NCBI GenBank assembly: GCA_038212015.1
Contig: JBBQUY010000017.1
Location: 1-50,312, forward strand
DNA length: 50,312 nucleotides
Source of the DNA: JAGQUL01 sp038212015
GTDB lineage: Bacteria; Actinomycetota; Thermoleophilia; Gaiellales; SKUG01
Direction of reading: 5' to 3'
In this document: in pieces, positions 32,701-44,700 of the stretch
Layout of the letters: each line of letters begins with the position of its first letter
How positions within the stretch are numbered: the stretch's first letter is position 1
Made by a program: the position numbers and the translations under genes
The notes under the pieces: model-generated
Told to the model about the DNA's origin: nothing
Databases searched by the model: none
The model's input: only the letters and a program-made list of their open reading frames with translations

Positions 32701-32763
32701 GGTGGCGGCCCACGGGGCCGATGTCCCCCTCACGGGCGTAGGGGCTATCGGGGAATCCACCGA
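32701..32763 (+). promoter_or_regulatory. Structured leader of the giant gene
   Basis: GGTGG (32701-32705) can pair with CCACC (32757-32761), closing a junction that holds hairpin CGGCCC (32706-32711)/GGGCCG (32715-32720) and a second stem CCCC (32725-32729 region)/GGGG (32741-32744). The same C-run can pair instead with GGGG at 32750-32753, which is the Shine-Dalgarno element 9 nt before GTG 32764. This is a candidate translational switch; I could not match it to a known riboswitch family. Confidence 0.4.
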
Positions 32764-35700
32764 GTGACACGATTTGCACAGCGAAGTGAGGCGTTGCCGC
32801 GACATGCGGTGCCCGCTGCTGCGCGCCCCGATGGTGAGCAGGCGCCGCTCCCGTCGCGATTCGCCGCCGTCCTGCCGGTCCTCGTCGTCGTCTCGATTGC
32901 CCTGGCCGCCTTCACCCTGGCCCATGTCGCCGGTTCAGGTGACGAACTGGGACCGGCGTCACCGGAAGCCACGTTCCTGGAAGCGACCCGACCACTTCCC
33001 CAGTTCGTCCAGCGACCGCTCGGCGCCCGCCGAGCGACCGCGCTGACCGGCACGGACGAAGCTGCTCCCGGTACTGCCTTTCCCACACGGCTTGGCGCAC
33101 CACTGACCACTCGAACCGCGGCGACCGGCGAGGTGGAGGTCGGCGTCGCACTCATCAGCGACGATCCGCAGATCGCTCGAATCGATTACGAGCGAGGTGT
33201 CCGGTTCATCACTGACGAATACGACGTGGTCGATGACGTCAGCTCCGCGAAGCTTCGGGAGCAGATCGTCGTCCGCAGCCAGCAGGGTGTTCGCACCTGG
33301 AGCTGGCAGCTCACGACTCCCGACGCTCCGAAGCTCCTGGCCGATGGTTCCGTTCGCGTCAGCTCCGGCCGCACCATCGACCCCCCGAAGATCTTCGAGC
33401 CCGGCGGCATGCAGCTCGAAGTCCCCGGCCTGCACTGGCAGCTCGACGGGCACGTGCTCAGCCTGACCGTCGACGACGAGGGCATGCCGCTGCCGTACAC
33501 GATCGATCCGGTCAGCGCCACGCCGAGCGCGGCGTTCCAGAGCATCACCAGCAACGCTCCCTCGTGTACCTACCAGCCCAGCACCACGATCATCTGGGTT
33601 CGATCGCGCGACTGCGCGGGGTCGCTCACGGTCCGAGTGATCGCGTTCGACACCTGGAAGAGCACCACCGAATCCGCCACCGGCCTGGGACAGGGCGTCA
33701 CGGCCGGCGACTACGGCCTGCGCTGGCCGAGCGTGCCCGTTACCTTCTCGTCGGGTGGATACGCCAACTGGACGCCCAACACGCTGGCCTACGAGGCAGG
33801 CGCACCACAGGGCCTCAACTATTCCTGCTGGGACAACATCACCCTGACCGGCACGCCTGACACGACCGGCATCGACAACAAGCTCGACTACGACGGCGAG
33901 ACCGGCGTGCTCGCGACCAACAAAGCGCTCAACGATCCGGTGCTCAACAACGCCCCGGCCACCGCTCCGTACGATCCCGTGGCTCCGGCGGCCGGCATGA
34001 GCCCGGCCTTCCCGTCGACGTTCCCGTACGGCAACCAGATGTCATGTCGCTGGACCGGCTGGATCACGCAGCGCCAGGACGACGGCAACTACAACTTCCG
34101 CATGTACGCCGACGACGCCGCTCGCATCGACATCGGTACGACGATCGACGCGCCGTTCACCAACTACAACAGCTGCACGCCGGGCGGCAACATCTGCGAG
34201 TGGCCCGTCGCATCTGCGCCGAACTGGACCTCGCCGACCGGCATCGTTCCGTTCAGCGCCTGGCCCGACATTACCGGACCCACGATGAACCTCTACCCGA
34301 TCACGGCCACCTGGTACAACAACGGTGGACCCGGCGCACTCGGCCTGGCGTGGGATCCGCAGGGCACCCCGGCACTCGTGCCCCCGGCCATGTCGAACCC
34401 GGTGCCGGGCGCTGGCTACGAAGTCGTCCCGTCGAGCGCATACGTGCCGAAGATCTTTTACGACGCCACCTACAGCTGGCTCGCCGACGTCAACGATCCG
34501 TCGACGAGCGGCCCCAATCCACTCAGCCTGCGCGTGCGCAATGTCGGCAACAACACGACCGACGTGCCGTTCGAACTCAACCTCGACAACTCGCCGCCGA
34601 ACAGCCCGTCCACCTTCACGGTCGTCTCAGCGCCGACGTGGGATCCCGGTGGCTGGACGACCGCTCCCTTCATCGACTTCACCAAGCTCGACGGAGCCGA
34701 TGCCGGCTCGGGTGTCGATCCGACGACCGATCCCGCGCTCACGTCCGTGAAGCTGAGGTATCGATACGCGCCGCTCGCGATCGGTGGGAGCGGCTGTGAC
34801 GCGGGTGCAATGACGCCGATGGCGAACCTGCCGACCGGCTGGTTCTACCAGACGAGCGGCGGCGGAGCGACGAAGACATATCGCCATGGTTCGGCCACCA
34901 CCCCGCTGGACGCCGGCTGCTACTACTACGAATACGTCGTCACCGACCGCGTCGGCAACGTCACGTCCAAGGCGCACTCCACCACGGCGCAGTCGAACGA
35001 TCCGTCGACCTGGATCCGCATCGATCGCTCCCCGCCGACGATGGCCGCCAACTCGATCTCGTTCCAGCCCATCAACAGCTCCGACAACTTCATGTACTGG
35101 CCCGGCTCGGGCACGCAGATGTGGTTCAACCCGACGGTCCCCGGATCCGTCCGCATCGGCATCACGGCCACCGACCTCGGACGCGGCGTCGACCGAGTCA
35201 CCTTCGGCGACCCGGACGGTGCGGGCGGCGGTTGGCCCCTCGGCACGATCACCGACGACACCGACAACAAGGCGACCCCGTACACCGCCGACTTCGACTG
35301 GAACGCCGGAGCGACGACCCTGGGAACGATCACCGCGCAGGCGTGGGACCTCAACGGGTACGGCCCGTCGACGCTCGACTACGAGATCATCGCGGACTCC
35401 ACCGCACCGACCGGCGGCACCGTGCGCACGCAGACCGGTCCCGGATGCTCGCCGGACATGTCCAACCTGCAGTACTTCGCATCCTCGGTCTGCGTGCGCT
35501 ATGAGGGACCGTTCGCGGACACCGGTGGAAGCGGCGTCGACTACTCGCGCGGGACGATCCAGCGTCGAGTGGCCGCGCTCAGCAGCGGCAGCTGCGCGGG
35601 CATGGGTGGCTGGACCGACCTGACACCCGCACCGATCGCTCCTCCGTTCACGCACGTTGACAACACCACCGCGACCGGCTTCTGCTACGAGTATCGCTAC

Positions 35701-38700
35701 CGCGTGCCCGACCGCGTGGGAAATTATCGGAACGTGGAGAACACGATCGTGGTCCGCCGTGACCAGACCGCTCCGACCGGCTTCATCAATGCCCTTCCGG
35801 CCTCGGGAAGCGGTCCTGTCACGGTGAGCGGCACATACGGCGATGCCCACTCCGGCATCACCTATGGCGCGGGCGCGAGCCTGATCCGCGTGCAGTTCGA
35901 CGGTCCCGGTCCCAACGGAGTCATGGACGGCGACTGGTGTGCAGCGCCACCGGCGGGCGCGGTCCCGTCCGGCAGCGCCTCCGCGGGCTCCTGGTCCTGC
36001 ACCATCGACACCAGCTCGGGCTGGGCGGATGGCACCTACACGTTCCGGTTGACCGTCACCGACTTCGCCGGAAACGTCTCAGCGCCCTTCACGCGCACGA
36101 TCACGCTCGACAACCAGCCCCCGACCTTCACCTCGCTCTCGTTCACCGAGCAGTCGACCCCGGGTGCCCAGCATGCGGTGAACTGCACCCTGCCGTGCCT
36201 TCCGGAGATGTTCTACAACCCGGGTGCGTCAGGGTCGTTCGACATCGTCGCAGCCGGCACGGACCTCGGATCCGGAGTTGCGAGCGCAACGTTCGCGGAC
36301 GTCGACGGGGCGCTCGGCGCCTGGTCGCCCGATGGCATCACCGTCAACGGCACGAGCCCATACTCCGCGAACTTTGCATGGACCGGCCCCGGCGCGACCG
36401 CGGACCCGTTCCTGTTCGCCACGCTCACCGACGGCGCCGGCACCGCCGCGACCGCGCAGTACATGATCACGCCCGACTCCGCGGCGCCGACCGGGATGTC
36501 GATCACGATCCCGCTGCCGGCACCGATCTACCGCAACGTGCTGAGCGTCCCGGTTTCCTACAGCGCAGGAACCGACGGCACCGGGTCCGGCATCGGCACC
36601 GTCACGATCGAGCGACAGGAAGCCGCACTCGTCGGCGACGTCTGCGGTGACGGCATGGGCGGCGGCTGGGGTGGCTGGTCGCCACCGACGATGACCGGTG
36701 CGAACGACCTGACCGTACAGAACGGCAAGTGCTACCGATACCGCCTGATCGTGAACGACAACGTCGGCAACGTGAACGTGGGTGCCGCTCCGCAGACCGG
36801 CATCGTCAAGGTCGACAACCAGATCCCCTCAGGCAACATCGACGGCAATCCCGTCTCGCCCTGGTCGGGCACCGTCCGCATCTTCGGTGCCTCGGGCGAC
36901 GTCGACACCGCGGTCGGTGGCGTGACACTGACCTACTCCGGCACCTCGTCGGGCGCGATGACCGACGTCGACTGCATCAACGCGTCGAGCACCGTCTGGG
37001 CAACGTCGAACACCGGGCTCGCCGGGTGCGACTGGAACACCGCGAGCGTCGGCGACGGTCCGTACACGATCACCGCCACGATCACCGACAAGGCCGGCAA
37101 CCAGCGACTCGCAACACGCAACGTGACGGTCGACAACACGGCGCCGACGACGACCTTCGACGGCTTCGTCGAGGTCTCCTCGTCCCAGTACCAGGCAACC
37201 GACGAGAGCGTCGCCAACCGCCACTGGTACAACCCGAACTACGCTGGCTCGTTCTCCGTGCTCATCGGGGCGACAGACGGTCTCGGCACGGGCGTCAACA
37301 ACGTCGCCTTCCCCGGCCCGTTCGGCGGCTGGACGAACCCGGTCGGGCTCTCGGACAACACGCAGCCGTCCCCGTACCAGGTCGACTACGCCTGGACCGC
37401 GAACCCGACGGTGCCGGGCGTCGTTCTGGCGACGGCGACCGACAACGCCGGTCGGACCGCGACTCGCGACTTCGAGCTCGTGCCTGACGGCACCGCGCCG
37501 ATCAACGCGTCGATCACCGTCCCCAACGGTGCGACCTCCTCGACCTCCGCAACGATCGGGTTCTCGGTCGGCACCGATGGCCAGTCCGGCATCGACACGC
37601 TGCACGCCGACGTCCCCACCGACTGGGTCCTCGAGCGCGGCGAGTCGACGATGACCAACGGCTCGTGCCCGGCGATCACGGTCTTCGCGCCCGTCGGCAC
37701 GCCCGACATGGCGCCGCCGTTCAACCAGACGGGGCTCATCAACGGCCGCTGCTACCAGTACCGCCTGATCGTCACCGATCGCGTGGGCAACTCCACCGCC
37801 CCCGTGCTCTCGCCGAGCATCATCCGCGTCGACAATGGCGCACCGAGCGGCACCATCAACGGCCTCCCGGTCAACCAGTCCGGTCCGATCTCGTTCACCG
37901 GCACCGCGACCGACACCGGCACCGGTCCTGCCACGATCACCCTGTCGTTCATCGGCGTCAGCGCCGGCACCACCCCGAGCGGCACCATCTGCTCGGGCTC
38001 GGCACCGCTCGCGGCGATCCCGTCCTCGTCGACGACGTGGAGCTGTCCGAGCTGGAACTCCACCCTGGTCGCCGATGGCGACTACCTCATCAACCTCACG
38101 GTCTTCGACGCTGTGTCGCCGACGGCCAACCAGAGCGCTGCCAACAGCATCCAGATCCCCATCACCATCGACAACTCCGTACCGTTCACCGAGTTCGCGA
38201 GCTTCACGCCCGTCGCTGGCCCGACCTACCAGTACGTGCCTGCCGGAACCCCGGACCTGCTCTGGTTCAACCCGAACCAGTCCGGTTCCGTCACCGTGGC
38301 CGCCAATGCGAACGACCCCGGATCGGGCGTCAATCGCCTCGTGTTCCCCGACATCGACGGCGCCGCCGAGACCGAGTGGACCCCGGACACCACCGGCCCG
38401 CTTACCGACACCACGTCGCCCTACGCGATCACGTACGCGTGGACGAGCGTCGGAACGTCGCTCGGTCTTCAGACGCTCACCGCCTTCGACAATGCCGGAC
38501 GATCTTCCACCGACACCTTCACGATCTCGCCCGACGGCACCGCTCCTGCCGGCGGCAGCTTCACCGTCCCGAACCAGACCATCGACTCGACCACCGTCGA
38601 GACCGCCTTCACGCTCGTCGGCGGCACCGACGCGGACTCCGGCATCCGCGAGCGCAAGCTGTACCGCTCCACCGCGACGTTCTCGAACGGCGCCTGCGGT

Positions 38701-41700
38701 GCGTTCACCGCGATGGCCGACACGCTCACGAGCGTCACCCCGGGCTCGGTGTCGGTGAGTGGCCTGTCGAATGCCACGTGCTACATGTACGAGGTCCGTG
38801 AGTACGACAACGTCGGCAACGAGACGATCTACCCGTCCGCCGGCGTCGTGCGCGTCGACATCGTCGACCCCGCCGGCGCCGTCGATCCCGGCACGCCGGT
38901 CGGCCCTTGGAGCGGCACCGTCGCGGTCCGCGGCACCGCCACCGACGCGACGTCCGGCGTCGACTACGTCGTGATCCGCTATGACGGTCCCGGCCTCAAC
39001 GACGGCACGATCTGCACCAGCCCCGCGCTGACCGGCCCGCCCAACTCCAAGACGTGGGGCAACCCCGCCGGCTGTGCCTGGAACACCACCGGGCTCGCGG
39101 TCGACGGCACGTACCTGATCACCATCGAGGTGTTCGACGTCGCCGGCAACTCCGCCTTCGGCGCACCGCGCAGCGTCGTGGTCGACAACATCGCCCCGAC
39201 CCCGTTCGCGCTCATCGACTACATCGAGGGCGCAGGCGGCGACTCGCTCTACTGGAGCGGCAACGTCGCCGACCCGCTCTGGTACGACCCCGACGCGGCA
39301 GCCGGCGCCACGTTCACCGTGCGCATGAACGCCGTCGACGGCGGCACCGGCATGAACTTCGTGACGTTCCCGTCGCTCGGCACCAACTGGTCTCCCGCGG
39401 GCGCGAACGTCGGCGGCTCCACGCCGTACGCGTTCACGTACACCTACACCTCCAACCCGACCGCGCCCGGAACCGTCAACGCGTACGCCGTCGACGTCGC
39501 CGGCAACAGCCGCACCGGCACCTTCACGGTCACGCCCGACAACTCCGCACCGATCGGTGCCTCCATCAATGTGCCCGGCGGTACGCAGGCGACCACGACC
39601 GCCACGATCACGTACGTCACCGGCACCGACGGCGAGTCCGGACCGGGCGCATGGACGCTCCAGCGCCGCAGCAGCCCGCTCGTCAACGGCAGCTGCACCG
39701 CGTGGACGACGTTCAGCCCGATCGGTGGCGCCAGCCCGCCGTCGCCCTACAGCGACCTGTCGCTCTCGAGCGGCTACTGCTACGAGTACCAGCTCGTCAC
39801 CGCCGACCGCGTCGGCAACACCTTTACAGCGACCGATCCCACCTCCGAGACGATCTACGTCGACGGCGGCGCGCCCGACGTCACGGTGAGCGGCACGCCG
39901 CTCGGCCCGATCATGGGCAACACGAACGCGATCACCGGCACCGCGCTCGACGCGGAGACAACGATCGACCACGTCACCGTCAGCTACTCGGGACCGGCCA
40001 GCGGCACCATGTGCGCGAGCATTCCGGCCGCCGCGGCACCCTCGGGCGCATGGACCTGCAACTTCGCGACCAACCCGGGTCCCGCGCTCCCGGACGGCAC
40101 GTACACGATCACGGTCGTGGCGTATGACGCCGCCGGACTGACCGACACCACGAGCCGGACGATCATCGTCGACAACAACGGGCCGATCCTCGATTCGCTG
40201 ACGCTCGTCGAAGACACCGGCGGCCAGTACATCCACATCCCCGCCCCGGGCACGACCGCGTTCTTCAATCCCGCGGGCGCGGGAACGATCCGCGTAGACG
40301 TCGCCGCACACGACGACGGATCCGGGATCGCGCACGTCGCGTATCCGAGCTTCTTCTCACCAACCCCGTGGAGCGCCGGCGGCAACGACACCACCTCCGC
40401 ATACCAGCAGCCGTACGCATGGACGACGCATGCCCCCGGCACCGCCAACCCGGGCGCGCGCACGCTGCAGATCGTCGACGTGGCCGGCAACTCCTCCAAC
40501 GCCAACTTCTCGATCGTCGAGGACTCCGCCGCGCCGACAGCCGTCTCGGTCGACACCACCCCACAGGTTCGCAGCACCGCCGGTACCAACGTGACGTTCA
40601 CCAACGGCAGCGACGGCAGCGGCTCGGGCGTCGCGAGCCGCTGGCTGCAGCGATCGCAGACCACCTATTCCAACGGTGCCTGCAACAACCTCACGTGGAC
40701 CGCGCCCGCGAACGTCGGCACCGTCAACCCGACCTCGCCCTTCAACGACACGACGATCTCGCACGGGCTCTGCTACCGCTACCAGTTCGTCGTCACCGAC
40801 AACGTCGGCAACGTCACCACCGTCTCCGACACGGACGAGGTTCGCATGGACACCGCCCGACCGGGCGGCACGATCTCCCCGGTCGCCGATCCAGCGAGCG
40901 GCAACGTGACGATCACCGGCGACGCGAACGACCTGCACTCCCAGGTCACGTCCGTCTCCATCAGCCACAGCGGCGGCCCGACCGCCGGCGCCGTGATCTG
41001 CCCCAACCCGTCGCTCACGCCGGCCGCGCCGACCTCGTCCGGAACCTGGTCGTGCGTGTGGAACACCGTCGGCCTCGGCATCGCCGACGGCACCTACACG
41101 CTGACGCTCGTCGTCACGGACGTGGCCGGCAACACGAACCTCGTCCCGATCACCCGCACCGTGACGATCGACAACGATCCGCCGCTCGTGGCATTCGACG
41201 GCTTCACCACAGGCACGAACCCGCAGTTCCAGTACTGGACCGGCACGCTCACCGACCCGCTCTTCTACAACCCCGCCTCGACCGGGTCCTTCGGCGTGCG
41301 CGTCAAGGTCACCGACAACGGGTCGGGCCCGTCGCACGCCTCCTTCAACGATCCCGACGGCGGCGCTGCCCCATGGAGCCTCGCGAACGGAACCGTCGGT
41401 CCGGCAGCGCCTCCCGGCACCGTCACGTACGAGGACCAGTTCACGTGGACGAGCGGTGCAACCGAGCCGGGCCTGCAGTCGATCACCGGCTTCGACGTCG
41501 CCGGCGGCTTCGCCACCGACTCGTTCACGATCCTCGCAGACGCCGCCATCCCCACATCGCTCGGACTGACCTACACCTCGCAGACCACCAAGAACGCCAC
41601 GGTGAGCGTGCCGTACTCGGTCGGCACCGACGGCACCGGCTCGGGCATCGGGTCCTGGCGCATCTGGCGCAGCCAGACCAACTTCAGCGGCGGCGCCTGC

Positions 41701-44700
41701 AACGCGGGCGCCTGGACGGGCTTCGCCGCACAGGGCACGACGAGCCCGGCCAACCCGTACGTCGACGCCACCACCGCGCACGGCTTCTGCTACCGCTACG
41801 AGCTGCGCGTCACCGACCGCGTCGGAAACGTCGCGACCCTGACCGGAACCAACGAGAAGCGCATCGATCGCTTCGCACCGATCGGCGCGATCGTCGGCGG
41901 CCCCACCGCACCGATCAGCGGCGACATCGACCTGGACTGGACGAGCTCCGACGGCGAGTCCGGCGTGCAGAGCGTCGCCCTGAGCTGGGAGAACCTCGGC
42001 GACCTCACCACGGGCCCGATCTGCGCGTCGCAGCCCGCGGCCGGCACCTGCAACTGGGCAGCCGGCGCACTGCCGGAGGGCGACTACCGCATCCACGGTA
42101 CCGTGCTCGACCTGGCAGGCAACACCGGCACGTTCTTCTACGACGTGTCAGTCGACAACACGCCACCCGACGTCGACTTCCTCGACTTCATCCCGGGCGC
42201 GAGCCCCGGTTCGCAGTTCTGGGCAGGCGGCCTGACCGACCCGCTCTACTACAACCCGAACGTCGCGACGGGTGACTTCACCGTGCGCTTCACCGCGACC
42301 GATGGCGGCAGCGGCATGGACCGCATCGAGCTGCCGTCGTTCGGCGCCGGCTGGACCGCCGGCGGCGACGCGGTCCCCGGCGCGGTACCGCTCTACGGCT
42401 ACACCTACGGCTGGACGAGCACCACCCCGACGACCCCGGGTGCGCAGCTCGCCACGGCGTACGACATCGCCGGCGCGAACGCCCAGGCGGGCTTCAGCGT
42501 GCTGCCCGACGGATCAGCTCCGACCGGCCTGTCGATCTCGAGCCCCGTGCCGATCCAGACGACCGGGGCCTATCCCGTGACGTTCGGCATCGGCAGCGAC
42601 ATCGGTTCGCAGGTCGGATCGTGGTTCATCGAGCGACGCAGCACGACGTACTCCGGCAATGCCTGCGACACGCCCGGATATGGGTCGTGGACACAGATCA
42701 GCTCCCTCACGCCGCCGTGGCCGACGACCCCGTTCTCCGACACCACCGCGCTCGACGGTCGCTGCTACCAGTACCGCCTCACCGTTCGCGACAACGTCGG
42801 CAACGGCACGACGCTCGCCGCGACGCAGTCGACCCGTGTCGATCGCACCATTCCCAACGGCAGCTTCACCGCACCCAACGCCATGGCGCAGGTCGGCGGC
42901 AACGCCGTCGTCGTGCAGGGCACCGCAGCCGACGCCGCCAGCGGGGTCCAGTACGTCAACGTGACGTGGACGGGGCCGGGACCGGGACCGACGAGCGGCA
43001 ACGTCTGCCTCAACAAGGTGCTCGACAACCCCAACGGTCCGGGCACGTGGGGCTGCACGTGGGATACGACGACCGGCATCGCGGACGGCATCTACACGCT
43101 GCGCCTGCAGGTCGTCGACAATGCCGGCCTCACGAGCGCGATCGTGACGCGCCAGGTGATCGTCGACAACCTCGCCCCCACCGTCGAGTTCGACTCGTTC
43201 ACCGAGGCGTCCGGCGGCCAGTACCTGTACTGGGACGGCGTCGCGGGCAACTCCACGATCTACGTCAACACGGCGCAGCTGTCGGGCTTCAACGCGTTCT
43301 TCACGATCACCGATGGCGGAACCGGCTCCGATCGCATCGTGTTCCCCGCGCTCGGCGCGAACTGGGACCCGATCGCCGCGACGACGGTGAACGCGTCCCC
43401 CGCCGGCCAGACCACCCCGGTGACCCTGTCCACGCTGTACTCGATCTCCGCGACCCCGGGCTCCAACCCAGGCACCGCGACGGTGGTCGGCTACGACGTG
43501 GCCGGCAACTCGGCGACCGACGACTTCACCGTCGTGCCCGACACGACCGCGCCCAACAGCGGCTCCCTGCTCGTGCCGAACGTCACGACCAAGGCCGCGA
43601 GCGTGACCATCACCAGCAGCGACAGCCTCGATTCCGGATCGGGCGTCGCCACGCGCGTGCTGCAGCGCCGCGAGGGCACCTACTCCGCCGGTTCGTGCGC
43701 CGCGCCGATCGGCACCGACCCGCTGCTGCCCGCCGGCTGGACCGACCTCACGACGAGCCCGGGCTCGAGCTATGTCGACGGCGGCGCCGGCCTGCAGAGC
43801 GGACGCTGCTACGAGTACCGACTTCGCGTGACCGACAACGTCGGCAACGTCCAGACGATCACTCACGGCGGCGTCGTCAAGGTCGATCGCCAGAACCCGC
43901 TCGGCTCGATCGCGGCGTCGCCGGCCAGCCCCTTCAGCGGCAGCGTCGTCATCAGCGGCACCGTCTCCGACGCGCTGAGCGGCCCGGACCGCGTCGAGGT
44001 GACCTGGTTCAACACCACGACACTGGCGACGGGCACCGTCTGCGCGAACCCGACGATCTCCGCCGGCACGTGGAGCTGCCCCGCCTGGAACACCGCCGCG
44101 CCCGGCATCGTCGACGGCACCTACGAGCTGCGCCTGACCGCGTGGGACGTCGCGACGAACTCCTTCCTCGTCGACACCCGCATCGTGACGATCGACAATT
44201 ATCCGCCGGTCGTCGAGTTTGATCACTTCACCGAGCTCAGCGGCTTCGGCTACCAGCACGTCAATCCGGCCGACGATACCCAGCTGTTCATCAACCCCAC
44301 GCAGGGCGGACGCTTCGAAGTGGTGTACCACGCCGAGGACGGCGGCACCGGCATGGACCGCGTCGACTTCCCTGCGCTCGGTGCGAACTGGACGCCCGGC
44401 ACCGTGCAGTCCGACATCACGAGCGCCGGTCCCGCGTGGATGTGGGAAGCGCAGTACGACTGGACGGCGGGCGCCGGCGCGGGCATCTTCAACGCCATCG
44501 GCTATGACGACGCCGGCAACTCCGCGAGCGACCAGTTCGAGATCATCACCGATGGCGACGTCCCCACCGGCGGTTCGCTCAGCGTACCTCCGAGCACGAT
44601 CGTCTCGAGCGGCGGCGTGTCGATCTCGTTCACCTCGAGCAGCGATGGATCCGGTTCGGGCGTCGCATCCGCACAGCTGCAGTATCGAAGCGGACCGTAC

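Noticed and set aside
32701..32763. Assignment of the leader to a cyclic-di-GMP (GEMM) or cyclic-di-AMP (ydaO) riboswitch.
   Set aside because: Some short words look alike, but the conserved core sequences of these aptamers could not be matched, so it is reported only as a structured leader.
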